This document shows positions 1-6,817 of a stretch of 39,302 nucleotides of DNA, piece by piece. The notes beneath the pieces are model-generated. The model made no database searches. It saw nothing but the letters and a program-made list of their open reading frames with translations, and was not told the origin of the DNA. Source of the DNA: Sphingobacteriales bacterium. GTDB lineage: Bacteria; Bacteroidota; Bacteroidia; Chitinophagales; Chitinophagaceae. The stretch is from the NCBI GenBank assembly GCA_004295245.1, contig REAR01000102.1, positions 1-39,302 on the forward strand, read 5' to 3'. The position numbers were made by a program, and so were the translations under genes. Position 1 is the first letter of the stretch; every line of letters begins with the position of its first letter.

Positions 1-360
1 CGTATTTTAAAAACCTATTTGCCCGGCCCCTACACTTTTATTTTGCCCGCCAGCAAAGAAGTACCCAAACTATTAAAAAGTAAAAAAGATACTATTGGCT
101 TACGGGTACCCGATAATAATATTGCCCGTGCTATTGTAAAAGAATTGGGCCATCCTATACTAAGTGCCACCCTGCCAGGTGAGATGGTGGAAGAATATAC
201 AGACCCTGAGATAATGCAAGAAAATTTTAAAAATCTTACCAATATAGTAGTGCACGGAGGTATTGGCGGTATGATTCCTTCGACCATTGTAGATTGCACC
301 GGCGATGCGCCTACAGTAACCAGAGAAGGTTTAGGCGAATGGCCCTTTACAAACGAATAA
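1..360 (+). CDS. YciO/Sua5/YrdC-family protein, C-terminal part (cut by window start)
   Basis: The frame is open from base 1, so the gene starts upstream of the window and only the last 119 residues are present. They carry the YrdC-fold signatures LPGPYTFIL, TIGLRVPD and PILSATLPG, and the closing STIVDCTGDAP...TREGLGEW. The arrangement matches the YciO branch of the Sua5/YrdC/YciO family. Sua5 and TsaC make threonylcarbamoyl-AMP for the t6A37 modification of tRNAs. The precise reaction of YciO proteins is less certain, so the role is inferred from the family. The stop lies 15 bases before the next gene on the same strand, so the two may be co-transcribed. Confidence 0.88.
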   Translation, partial: RILKTYLPGPYTFILPASKEVPKLLKSKKDTIGLRVPDNNIARAIVKELGHPILSATLPGEMVEEYTDPEIMQENFKNLTNIVVHGGIGGMIPSTIVDCTGDAPTVTREGLGEWPFTNE

Positions 361-375
361 TTTTATTTTTATACC

Positions 376-987
376 ATGCTTACAGAACAACAAGCCTTTG
401 ATAGTTTTTTTAAACCCGGTCTTGAATTAGAGACTGCCCGTGTTTTGCTTAGAAAATTAGCACCTGTAGATGTAGCAGACCTGTTACCCCTTGTTCAGGA
501 TGCTACTGTATGGCAGTATTTTACCAAAGATCTTTCTGTATCGGGCGAATTAGAAGCATGGATAGCACAGGCTTTGCAAGCATTTGAGCAAAAAGCAAGG
601 ATGCCTTTTGCTATAATAGATAAAGACACTAAAAAATTAGTGGGATGCACCAGCCTTGGTAGTATTTCTTTTTTTGATAAAAGAATTGAGATTGGATGGA
701 GCTGGCTAGCCAAAGAAGCCATGGGAGATGGTGTAAATATGAATGCTAAATTTTTATTACTTAGTTATGCTTTTGAGGCTATGCAGATGGAGCGGGTAGA
801 AATTAAAACAGATAATTTAAACGAGCGGGCAAAAGCTGCCTTAGTTAAAATTGGCGCTTATGAAGAAGGGGTGCTGCGCAGCCATATGCAAATGCCCAAT
901 AACCGCCGCAGAGATAGTGTGTATTACAGCATTCTTAAAAGCGAATGGCCAGCCATAAAAGAATTAAAATTTAGCCGCATTATGTAA
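376..987 (+). CDS. GNAT-family N-acetyltransferase (RimJ/RimL type)
   Basis: A 203-residue protein. Its N-terminal LELETARVLLRKL strand is the usual opening of RimJ/RimL-type GNAT enzymes, and the core has VGCTSLGSI and IEIGWSWLAKEAMGDGVN (acetyl-CoA-binding region). Near the end, KTDNLNERAKAALVKIGAYEEG matches the C-terminal helix-turn in which such enzymes carry a conserved asparagine. They transfer acetyl from acetyl-CoA to an amine, in RimJ/RimL a ribosomal protein N-terminus. The substrate here cannot be read from sequence. The gene follows the yciO-like gene by 15 bases and is probably in the same transcript. Confidence 0.85.
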   Translation: MLTEQQAFDSFFKPGLELETARVLLRKLAPVDVADLLPLVQDATVWQYFTKDLSVSGELEAWIAQALQAFEQKARMPFAIIDKDTKKLVGCTSLGSISFFDKRIEIGWSWLAKEAMGDGVNMNAKFLLLSYAFEAMQMERVEIKTDNLNERAKAALVKIGAYEEGVLRSHMQMPNNRRRDSVYYSILKSEWPAIKELKFSRIM

Positions 988-994
988 TGCTTAC

Positions 995-1549
995 CTAATT
1001 GTTTGTTAAGGCAAAGGTATTTACAGGTGCATCATGTACATTTAAAATAATTTTCCATTCGCCGCCTTGTTGTTGCATTGCTAAAGAAACCTGTAGTTTT
1101 TTTGCAAACCGGTTTGCAGGCAATAAATCAAAAGGGATGATGGTATGAGTATTGGTGGGCTCTGGTGTTTCAAAGCGTCCATTTAGTATAATGGGCTTAT
1201 CGTTCTCCATCCGGATAATAGTATTTTTTATCTGGCTGAATAATTCTTTAAACCTTTTTCGGCTTTCCTCAAAACTATTGCTACTGTATAGCACTGCCTG
1301 CCATTGAACAGCCTGATTGGAATGCATGATGATTTTGCAAGATATTGCGCCGGGAATAAGAACCGTAGACTGGTAGGTACTAAGCTGTCCATTTTCATGC
1401 AACAGGTTGCCTTTTATTGTACCAAACTGGTTACCGTAATCTTGCAACACAGTTTCTATGGCCTGATTTGTTTTATTAGAGAAAACACCTTGTGCAAAAT
1501 TAGCAATAGGTATTAAAAGAAAGGAAAGATAAAGAAGGCAGTTTTTCAT
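995..1549 (-). CDS. hypothetical secreted protein
   Basis: A 184-residue protein that I cannot assign to a family. The first 19 residues form a Sec signal peptide: a basic start (MKN), a hydrophobic run and FAQG at the likely cleavage point. The mature part has alternating hydrophobic residues suggesting beta structure (LSTYQSTVLIPG, QWQAVLYSSNSF, WKIILNVHD) and one cysteine in the SCKIIMHSN stretch. It is convergent with the upstream acetyltransferase, with only 7 bases between the two stops and no obvious terminator hairpin there. A periplasmic or outer-surface location is inferred from the signal peptide. Confidence 0.75.
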   Translation of the reverse strand: MKNCLLYLSFLLIPIANFAQGVFSNKTNQAIETVLQDYGNQFGTIKGNLLHENGQLSTYQSTVLIPGAISCKIIMHSNQAVQWQAVLYSSNSFEESRKRFKELFSQIKNTIIRMENDKPIILNGRFETPEPTNTHTIIPFDLLPANRFAKKLQVSLAMQQQGGEWKIILNVHDAPVNTFALTNN

Positions 1550-1623
1550 AGGTAACTTCTTTGGCTGCTAACAAGATACTGCAGTTTTTGGTGTTAAGAA
1601 ATAGAAAAACTACGTTGCGGCAT

Positions 1624-1631
1624 TAATTTTG
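1624..1631 (+). promoter_or_regulatory. Bacteroidota -7 box upstream of the 55-residue peptide gene
   Basis: TAATTTTG is a perfect match to TAnnTTTG, the -7 element of the Bacteroidota primary sigma factor. No good -33 TTG lies at the usual distance. The inferred start near 1638 gives a leader of about 58 bases to the ATG at 1696. Confidence 0.45.
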
Positions 1632-1695
1632 TTACAATAAAGCTTGTATAATTGCGTTGTTTTCAAGAAATTTATAAAACCAAAAACCAATATCA

Positions 1696-1863
1696 ATGGA
1701 AAAAAGCAACATGTATTTTGATGTACAACAAACGCAAATTAATCGTGGTGTATATCGCCCCTCATCCAGCGTTTCCCAATTTGTAAAATTTTTATGGTGT
1801 ATTGTATTGCAGGGTCACTCTCCTATTGAGAACCGTCCCCGTTATATGCGTCATCCCCGCTAA
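1696..1863 (+). CDS. hypothetical 55-residue peptide
   Basis: A short reading frame from ATG 1696 to TAA 1861-1863 encoding 55 residues. It starts MEKSNMYFDVQQTQINRG, has a hydrophobic middle (SQFVKFLWCIVLQG) with a single cysteine, and ends with a basic, proline-rich tail (ENRPRYMRHPR). There is no signal peptide and I recognise no family. Support for a real gene comes from context: a perfect TAnnTTTG box at 1624-1631, a hairpin terminator at 1916-1943, and no other plus-strand gene between them. The single hydrophobic stretch could be a short membrane helix. It could also be an untranslated RNA containing a chance reading frame. Confidence 0.5.
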   Translation: MEKSNMYFDVQQTQINRGVYRPSSSVSQFVKFLWCIVLQGHSPIENRPRYMRHPR

Positions 1864-1915
1864 TGCGGTTTAAAAATAATAGCACTTACCTCTGAAACCA
1901 CAACGTTTGTGCTGG

Positions 1916-1943
1916 GCCCTTCTGCAAAGAAGGGCTTTTATTT
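1916..1943 (+). terminator. rho-independent terminator after the 55-residue peptide gene
   Basis: A perfect 7-bp stem (GCCCTTC/GAAGGGC) closes a 6-base loop, followed by TTTTATTTT. It sits 52 bases after the peptide stop and runs into the 3' end of the convergent dipeptidase gene. Confidence 0.75.
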
Positions 1944-3116
1944 TACCTGTACTTCATTGGCCCTGAGAACTCTTAAAAAGTTACCGCCCAATATTTTTGT
2001 AATATCTTTTTTTGTGTAGCCCTTTTCTAAAAGTGCCTTTGTAATTAAAGGGTAGGTTGTTACATCATCTAACTGACGGGGTAAAGAGTTGACGCCATCA
2101 AAATCGCTGCCCAAACCAACATGGTCTACTCCAACTAGTGTAACTATATAATCTAAATGGTCTAATAATAAGCTCATTGGGGGCCGCATAGCTGAAACTT
2201 CTTGCGGGTACTTGTTAAACAAATACACTTGTGCAAAATAGGGTTCTGGGTTTAGTTTTAGCATTGAATCGTACTCATTACGGTGAAGAGCAAGAAAATC
2301 ATTACTTCTTTTATCAAATGCTGCATCTAAAAAGCCTGAATAAAAGTTTAAATGAATAACGCCTCCATTTTTAGCAATGGCTTTAATCTGATCATCTTTA
2401 AGATTTCTGAGATGCGGACATAAACCATACACACAACTGTGAGATACCAGTACCGGCTTTGTAGTTACAGCCATCACATCCCAAAAAGTTTGTTCACCTA
2501 CGTGGCTTAAATCTACCAGCATGCCCAGAGCATTCATTTTTTGCACTACTTGTTGCCCAAATGCAGTTAGTCCCTTATGCTTAAGTGAATCTTTCTTTGT
2601 GGTTTCATCTAATGCTGAGGTAGCCCAACTGGTTGAGTTGTTCCAGGTAAGCGTCATATAACGAGCGCCAAGATTATATAATGCTTCCAGTTTTTGTATA
2701 TCATCTTCTATCATATGGCCCCCTTCTATACCAAACAATACACCTAGCTTTTTTTGTTTAACGGCTTTGCGCATCGTTCTTGTGTCAAAGCTGGTCATCA
2801 TAGTGTGCGGGTTACGTTTTAGCCATGCCATTACTGTGTCTATTTCCCGGTTGGCCCATGCATAAGGTTTTGTTTGGTTACCATCGCACCATATTGAAAA
2901 GAATTGTACATCTACACCACCTTCTTTCATGCGCTGCAAATCAGAATGGGTAATTCCTTTTAATGACTGATCAAAGCTTACGCCCTTTTCTATAGCTGTT
3001 GTGGGAATATCATTATGAGTATCTATCAATATAGCTTTTGCATGAATCTTTCTATAAGACTGGGCAGCACAAAAAAGGGTTAGCAAAAAGAAAAAGCAGG
3101 TGGTGGCATACTTCAT
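1938..3116 (-). CDS. membrane dipeptidase (renal dipeptidase-like, peptidase family M19), secreted
   Basis: A 392-residue protein, close to the usual M19 length. It has a Sec signal peptide (MKYATTCFFFLLTLFCAAQS). The zinc-site landmarks follow in the family order: DTHND near the N-terminus (the HxD ligand pair), FGIEGGHMI (bridging glutamate), LVDLSHVGE and VLVSHSCVYGLCPHLRN (histidine ligands), and HVGLGSDFDG near the C-terminus. M19 enzymes hydrolyse dipeptides with a di-zinc centre, so this is probably a periplasmic dipeptidase for peptide nutrition or wall-peptide turnover. The start is set by the signal peptide. Its stop overlaps the T tract of the convergent terminator at 1916-1943. 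Confidence 0.93.
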   Translation of the reverse strand: MKYATTCFFFLLTLFCAAQSYRKIHAKAILIDTHNDIPTTAIEKGVSFDQSLKGITHSDLQRMKEGGVDVQFFSIWCDGNQTKPYAWANREIDTVMAWLKRNPHTMMTSFDTRTMRKAVKQKKLGVLFGIEGGHMIEDDIQKLEALYNLGARYMTLTWNNSTSWATSALDETTKKDSLKHKGLTAFGQQVVQKMNALGMLVDLSHVGEQTFWDVMAVTTKPVLVSHSCVYGLCPHLRNLKDDQIKAIAKNGGVIHLNFYSGFLDAAFDKRSNDFLALHRNEYDSMLKLNPEPYFAQVYLFNKYPQEVSAMRPPMSLLLDHLDYIVTLVGVDHVGLGSDFDGVNSLPRQLDDVTTYPLITKALLEKGYTKKDITKILGGNFLRVLRANEVQVK

Positions 3117-3219
3117 AATAATGTATTTACCGGTTAAATTACAAAAACTATGGGTACCACAATAAAGGTTAGCAGCAGTTATAAATTAATAATGCTTTAT
3201 TTTTTTAGTACTGCCCAGC

Positions 3220-3280
3220 GCTGCTTTACTGTTGAAGGGTGCGACGCAACGGCTGTTGCTTATTGTTCATATGCTTACAA
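3220..3280 (+). repeat. GTGCGACGCAAC dispersed repeat, copy 1
   Basis: Core at 3239-3250, preceded by TACTGTTGAAG and followed by a GCAAC-GGCT-GTTGC hairpin and a CTTACAA right end. It lies between the start of the dipeptidase gene and the 3' terminators of the PepSY-like genes. Confidence 0.85.
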
Positions 3281-3288
3281 ACTAAATA

Positions 3289-3314
3289 AACAACCCCGTA
3301 GAAACGGGGCTGTT
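3289..3314 (-). terminator. terminator hairpin of a decayed gene 3' end
   Basis: CCCCGT-AGAA-ACGGGG, extended outward by AACA/TGTT across one mismatch. On the minus strand it runs into TTGTTTATTT. The 3289-3345 module, read on the minus strand, resembles 3449-3500: both have the motif GAAAGTGGAA followed by AGCCCC. It looks like a second, diverged copy of the PepSY-gene 3' end. Confidence 0.55.
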
Positions 3315-3448
3315 CCACTTTCAACCAAATTAGTGAGAAAACTTTTTTGCTGATTAATACTTTAATACGACGTTTAGAAATTGTGTAGGTTACAATTATT
3401 GTGTAGTGCTTTACAAAAGGCGAAAACAGGATAAGTATAGGTGTAATA

Positions 3449-3478
3449 AAAAGCCCCACCAACAATGATGGGGCTTTT
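3449..3478 (-). terminator. terminator of the PepSY-like gene pair
   Basis: A 10-bp stem, AAAAGCCCCA/TGGGGCTTTT, with a 10-base loop. T runs occur on both sides. It lies 31 bases beyond the stop of the minus-strand PepSY-like gene. Confidence 0.8.
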
Positions 3479-3508
3479 CCACTTTCCAACAAAACCTAGA
3501 GAGACCGT

Positions 3509-3952
3509 TTACAATTTTTTTGCTTTCTTATATACAATCCATTCGTTGCCGTTGGATTGCAGGGTTATTTTTTGATCAGCATTTTCTACAGTAATAAAAT
3601 AATTGCTGTTACTTTCTGTGGCAAATTCAAATAAATCACTAATCCAATAATCGGCATAATCTCTTTTTAAATCAACCTGTAAGCCAATGGGCAGTTCTGT
3701 TGATAAAAGGTTTTTACTTACGCCAATCATTTCACCATCCGCAGTGTAATACGCTTCCATTACCTGATTGTTAAGTGTAAATGCCGCTTTTATATAGTTA
3801 TTGGTTTTAGAAAACACTACATTTTGAGCTGTGGCAAACTCTTGTTTAAAAGAAGTTTGTACTTTATCATTTACTGTATTGCTATTATTAGCAAAAGCTG
3901 TGTTGGTAATTATAAAGGCACCCAACACCAGGCCTATCATCAACTTTTTCAT
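3509..3952 (-). CDS. PepSY-like (DUF2874-type) periplasmic protein, copy B
   Basis: A 147-residue secreted protein with signal peptide MKKLMIGLVLGAFIITNTAFA. The rest fits the PepSY-like (putative beta-lactamase-inhibitor-like) layout common in Bacteroidota: a helix with FKQEFATAQNVVFSKTNN, then YIKAAFTLNNQVMEAYYTADGEMIGVSK, then LPIGLQVDLKRDYADYWISD. The function of these small proteins is not established; they are thought to bind other proteins or peptides in the periplasm. The gene lies 66 bases downstream of a paralogue on the same strand with no promoter box between them, so the two are probably one transcript ending at 3449-3478. Confidence 0.82.
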   Translation of the reverse strand: MKKLMIGLVLGAFIITNTAFANNSNTVNDKVQTSFKQEFATAQNVVFSKTNNYIKAAFTLNNQVMEAYYTADGEMIGVSKNLLSTELPIGLQVDLKRDYADYWISDLFEFATESNSNYFITVENADQKITLQSNGNEWIVYKKAKKL

Positions 3953-4018
3953 TTATATTTTTTTAAAAAATTATTTTATACTGTATCTGACGCTATTAAG
4001 CGCTTTAGGTTACAAGCC

Positions 4019-4471
4019 CTATTTAATTGTTTTATGAACGGTTATTGTGCCGCTACCAGTGGCTTTCAATATTAATTTACCTTTATTTGCAGCAGTAGTT
4101 ATATAATAATATACATCGTTACCGCTGCTATATTCCACTACGTCTTCCACCATATCTGTATTGTATTTTTTTGTCAGCTCTTTAATTACCATTATAGGCA
4201 ATTGATTTAATGATATGGTACGGGCAGTACCAATATAATCGCCCGTAGTAGAAAAATATGCTTGTACGCTTTCGTTATTAAGTACAAAGCTTGCTTTGTA
4301 AATGCCCTCTTCTGCAGAAAGCACCTCCCAGGTTACGTTCTTTACTTGTGTAAATTCTCTTTTAAAGGCCTCTTTTACAATATAGCCGGGGTCCTTTTTA
4401 TCAGCAGCGTAAGAAGTATTACCTGCTAATACAATAGCGGCAAATGCCATAGTTACTAAAATCTTTTTCAT
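4019..4471 (-). CDS. PepSY-like (DUF2874-type) periplasmic protein, copy A
   Basis: A 150-residue secreted protein with signal peptide MKKILVTMAFAAIVLAGNTSYA. It shares its plan with the downstream copy: FKREFTQVKNVTWEVLSAEEG, then YKASFVLNNESVQAYFSTTGDYIGT, LPIMVIKELTKKYN and a final strand region. The two are tandem paralogues that have diverged strongly outside these landmarks. The role is unknown beyond the periplasmic location. A perfect Bacteroidota -7 box at 4519-4526 precedes it. Confidence 0.82.
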   Translation of the reverse strand: MKKILVTMAFAAIVLAGNTSYAADKKDPGYIVKEAFKREFTQVKNVTWEVLSAEEGIYKASFVLNNESVQAYFSTTGDYIGTARTISLNQLPIMVIKELTKKYNTDMVEDVVEYSSGNDVYYYITTAANKGKLILKATGSGTITVHKTIK

Positions 4472-4518
4472 AAAAAATAAGGTCTAATGTTTAACAATAT
4501 TTGATTTGTTTGATAGGA

Positions 4519-4526
4519 CAAAACTA
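4519..4526 (-). promoter_or_regulatory. -7 box for the PepSY-like gene pair
   Basis: Minus-strand TAGTTTTG matches TAnnTTTG exactly and lies 48 bases upstream of the ATG. The -33 region is only T-rich, without a well-placed TTG. Confidence 0.45.
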
Positions 4527-4916
4527 TATCCACACTGCGCTTTTAAAAAGCAATTGTCAGCCAACTGCAGTTTTTAACCGGCCAATTGCATTAAAGCGGG
4601 TTTAAAAGATATTTTGTTGCCTTGCTATATACGACGATGCAAAAGTATTTTTGTTACAATCACCAATCAAGCAATACTTGATTAGTGGCTAATAACATTA
4701 ATAATGGCTAAAAAAAAGCGAGTTTAGTTTACTGTTCAATTTTCAAAATTTGCTATAATACATAACAGGTAAGGGTTTCAAGCGTTTTTTATTAACTTGT
4801 TTATTGCAGGTTAACATACCGTTAAATTAAGGCAATGGATTTTTTTGTTTTCATTTTTACTGCAATCCACTGAATGCTTATATAATAACATGTAACTTGT
4901 AAACACATTATGGTTT
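4527..4916. other. AT-rich intergenic region between divergent genes
   Basis: No gene is supported here. The one clear structure is an inverted repeat at 4661-4687, whose arms AATCAAG/CTTGATT around CAATA extend to 11 pairs with one mismatch. No T tract follows, so it is more likely an operator or leader structure than a terminator. I found no exact TAnnTTTG box for the plus-strand gene at 4917. Confidence 0.4.
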
Positions 4917-5516
4917 ATGAATTATCTGGCACATGCATACCTGTCTTTCAATAACCCGGCTGTATTAACCGGCAACCTCATCAGCGATTTTGTTAAAGGC
5001 AAAAAGCAATTTGAGTTTGAAAGCGATATACAAAAAGGTATACAATTACACCGTGCCATTGATAGTTTTACTGATGAACATCCTGCCAACCGAAAAGCAA
5101 AAGAAATTTTCAGGCCGGCATACCGGTTGTATAGTGCTGCCTTTGTAGATGTGGCCTACGACCATTTTCTGGCAACAGACCCCAGCCATTTTACCGATAA
5201 CTCATTGGCACAATTTGCTGCACACAGCTATGCACTTTTGCAGCCATTCTCATCAGTGTTCCCCAATAAATTTAAAGCCATGTTTCCCTACATGCAATCT
5301 CAAAATTGGCTCTATAATTATAGGCTTACTTATGGCATTGAAAGAAGTTTTCAGGGCATTACCCGGCGGGCCGCATATATTTCAGATTTTGAAACAGCAT
5401 TCGTACTTTTTAACAAGCACTATCAAGAGATTAAAGGCTGCTACGATATTTTTTTTCCGCAACTTTATAGTTTTTCTCAAACAACTTATCAAAAGCTACT
5501 TACCCACACTTCTTAA
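4917..5516 (+). CDS. acyl carrier protein phosphodiesterase-like protein (AcpH/DUF479 family)
   Basis: A 199-residue protein, close to E. coli AcpH (193). It begins MNYLAHAYLSFNN and continues with LTGNLISDFVKGK, GIQLHRAIDSFTDEHP (histidine and aspartates of the HD-like metal site) and VDVAYDHFLATDP (a second metal-ligand motif). AcpH removes the 4'-phosphopantetheine prosthetic group from holo-ACP. Activity here is inferred, since many DUF479 members are untested. An overlapping ATG at 4910 is out of frame, and 4917 gives the conserved N-terminus. The protein is probably cytoplasmic. Confidence 0.9.
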   Translation: MNYLAHAYLSFNNPAVLTGNLISDFVKGKKQFEFESDIQKGIQLHRAIDSFTDEHPANRKAKEIFRPAYRLYSAAFVDVAYDHFLATDPSHFTDNSLAQFAAHSYALLQPFSSVFPNKFKAMFPYMQSQNWLYNYRLTYGIERSFQGITRRAAYISDFETAFVLFNKHYQEIKGCYDIFFPQLYSFSQTTYQKLLTHTS

Positions 5517-5570
5517 GACAGAATAAACGGCGCAATTTTTCGTTTTATCCCTATCCAGAAACTATATTTT

Positions 5571-6188
5571 ATGAAAACCTTTGTATTCACCTTATTCATC
5601 ATTTCCTGTTTTTTAAGTGGCTCGGCCCAAAACGAACGCTATAATTATCCCGATGCCTTTTATTTTGTAAAAGAAGTAACCCTCACCCCAGGTGAAAGCG
5701 GAAATTTTAAATTTAATCTGTCAGTTAAAGAAAACCCTTCCGATAATCTTTCTAAAGTGAGAATTTATGCGGTGCAGGTAAGATCTGAAAAAGAAGATAT
5801 TATAGGCAACACATTGGTTTATGCCAATGCTTCAGGCACCACAGAAAAAACATATACCGTAGAAGGCAGTATTCATCCCGAAGCAAAAAGAATTTGGCTA
5901 TATGTTGCCGTAAATGGTAATGGTAATTTCTATTTTGACAATATTGAATACTTCAATAGCACTGCTACTGGCTGGCAAGCCGTAACGCTTCAAAATAACT
6001 CATTTGAAGATGCTGGTAAAAACCTGCTCAAAGGTTATTATGTAAGTAAAAAGTCCGTGCCGCAATTGCAGGTAAATAGTAGCAGCCATTTTGCAACCCA
6101 TGGCAAAAATAGTTTGCATGTATTTACAGCCGGCATGAAAGCCGTGGCAGCACTGGCAAAAGCAGAAGCCATTACTGCAGATTATTAA
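5571..6188 (+). CDS. hypothetical secreted protein, possibly carbohydrate-binding-like
   Basis: A 205-residue protein with signal peptide MKTFVFTLFIISCFLSGSAQ. It appears to consist of beta-rich halves: one with LTPGESGNFKFNLSV and a GNFYFDNIEYF segment, then a second opening with NNSFEDAGKNLLKGYYV and HGKNSLHVF. The words 'FDNIEYF' and 'NSFED..' recall jelly-roll carbohydrate-binding modules, in which the second module usually runs longer than it does here. The second half may therefore be truncated at its C-terminus just before a dispersed repeat. I do not recognise a specific family. Confidence 0.65.
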   Translation: MKTFVFTLFIISCFLSGSAQNERYNYPDAFYFVKEVTLTPGESGNFKFNLSVKENPSDNLSKVRIYAVQVRSEKEDIIGNTLVYANASGTTEKTYTVEGSIHPEAKRIWLYVAVNGNGNFYFDNIEYFNSTATGWQAVTLQNNSFEDAGKNLLKGYYVSKKSVPQLQVNSSSHFATHGKNSLHVFTAGMKAVAALAKAEAITADY

Positions 6189-6191
6189 AGT

Positions 6192-6260
6192 ATGGTAACC
6201 AACTGCAGTAACAGTAGCAACATTGTTGCGTCGCACACTTCAACAGTAAGTTACATATAG
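6192..6260 (-). repeat. GTGCGACGCAAC dispersed repeat, copy 2
   Basis: Core at 6225-6236 in reverse orientation. Left arm TACTGTTGAAG, perfect GCAAC-AAT-GTTGC hairpin, right end GTTGGTTACC. It sits between two convergent genes. Confidence 0.9.
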
Positions 6261-6269
6261 GCAGTGGGT

Positions 6270-6668
6270 TTACGGCAGGCTGCTTAGCAACTCTTTTATT
6301 AGGGTTTCAATATAGTCTCTTACTTTATTAAAATCGGCAGGTTCCATGTGCTTGGGGTCGGGTATTTGCCAGTCAATAAATTGTTTAGCCGGCATCCAGG
6401 GGCAGGCATCTCCACAGCCCATAGTTACCACCACATCAAAGGGTGCAAAAGCCTCCACTTCCTGTAAAGATTTGCTTTCGTGTGTACTTAAATCATAGCC
6501 CAACTCCTTCATAGCTGCAATAGCCTTAGGGTTTACAATACCGCTGGGTTTACTGCCAGCACTATATGCCTGCACACCGTTGCCACCATGTATAATGGCA
6601 AAAGCCTGACTCATCTGGCTACGGTTACTATTTTCTACACAAACAAAAAGTAATTTTTTAGGCTCCAT
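6270..6668 (-). CDS. arsenate reductase / low-molecular-weight phosphatase family protein (ArsC type)
   Basis: A 132-residue protein with the low-molecular-weight PTPase fold. The CX5R phosphate loop is C10-VENSN-R16, with the following SQMSQAF. A TMGCGDACPW segment supplies C85 and C89, and the D-P pair is in IPDPKHM. ArsC enzymes of this fold reduce arsenate to arsenite with extra cysteines shuttling the disulphide to thioredoxin or another thiol. The C-GDA-C spacing is shorter than in the plasmid pI258 enzyme (C82/C89). No arsR, arsB or acr3 is adjacent, so the link to arsenic resistance is not supported by context. Confidence 0.85.
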   Translation of the reverse strand: MEPKKLLFVCVENSNRSQMSQAFAIIHGGNGVQAYSAGSKPSGIVNPKAIAAMKELGYDLSTHESKSLQEVEAFAPFDVVVTMGCGDACPWMPAKQFIDWQIPDPKHMEPADFNKVRDYIETLIKELLSSLP

Positions 6669-6784
6669 ATCGCTTGTATTACTGGCTGCAAAATTGCGCT
6701 AAAAAAACATTGCTTAGTGATTTTTAATTATAAATTAATAATACCACAAAACGTAAGTTTAAGATCATTCAATTCAGTAGTAGC

Positions 6785-6792
6785 TATTTTTG
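6785..6792 (+). promoter_or_regulatory. -7 box for the OmpA lipoprotein gene
   Basis: TATTTTTG matches TAnnTTTG exactly. The implied transcription start near 6799 lies after the ATG at 6794, which argues for translation from ATG 6818. Confidence 0.5.
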
Positions 6793-6817
6793 CATGGTTC
6801 ATCATAAAAAAAATTAT

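Noticed and set aside
3226-3492. An 88-codon minus-strand reading frame
   Set aside because: It runs through two terminator hairpins and a repeat copy and has no recognisable protein features.
6270-6668. An arsenic-resistance operon
   Set aside because: The ArsC-like gene stands alone; no arsR, arsB, acr3 or arsenite pump is adjacent.
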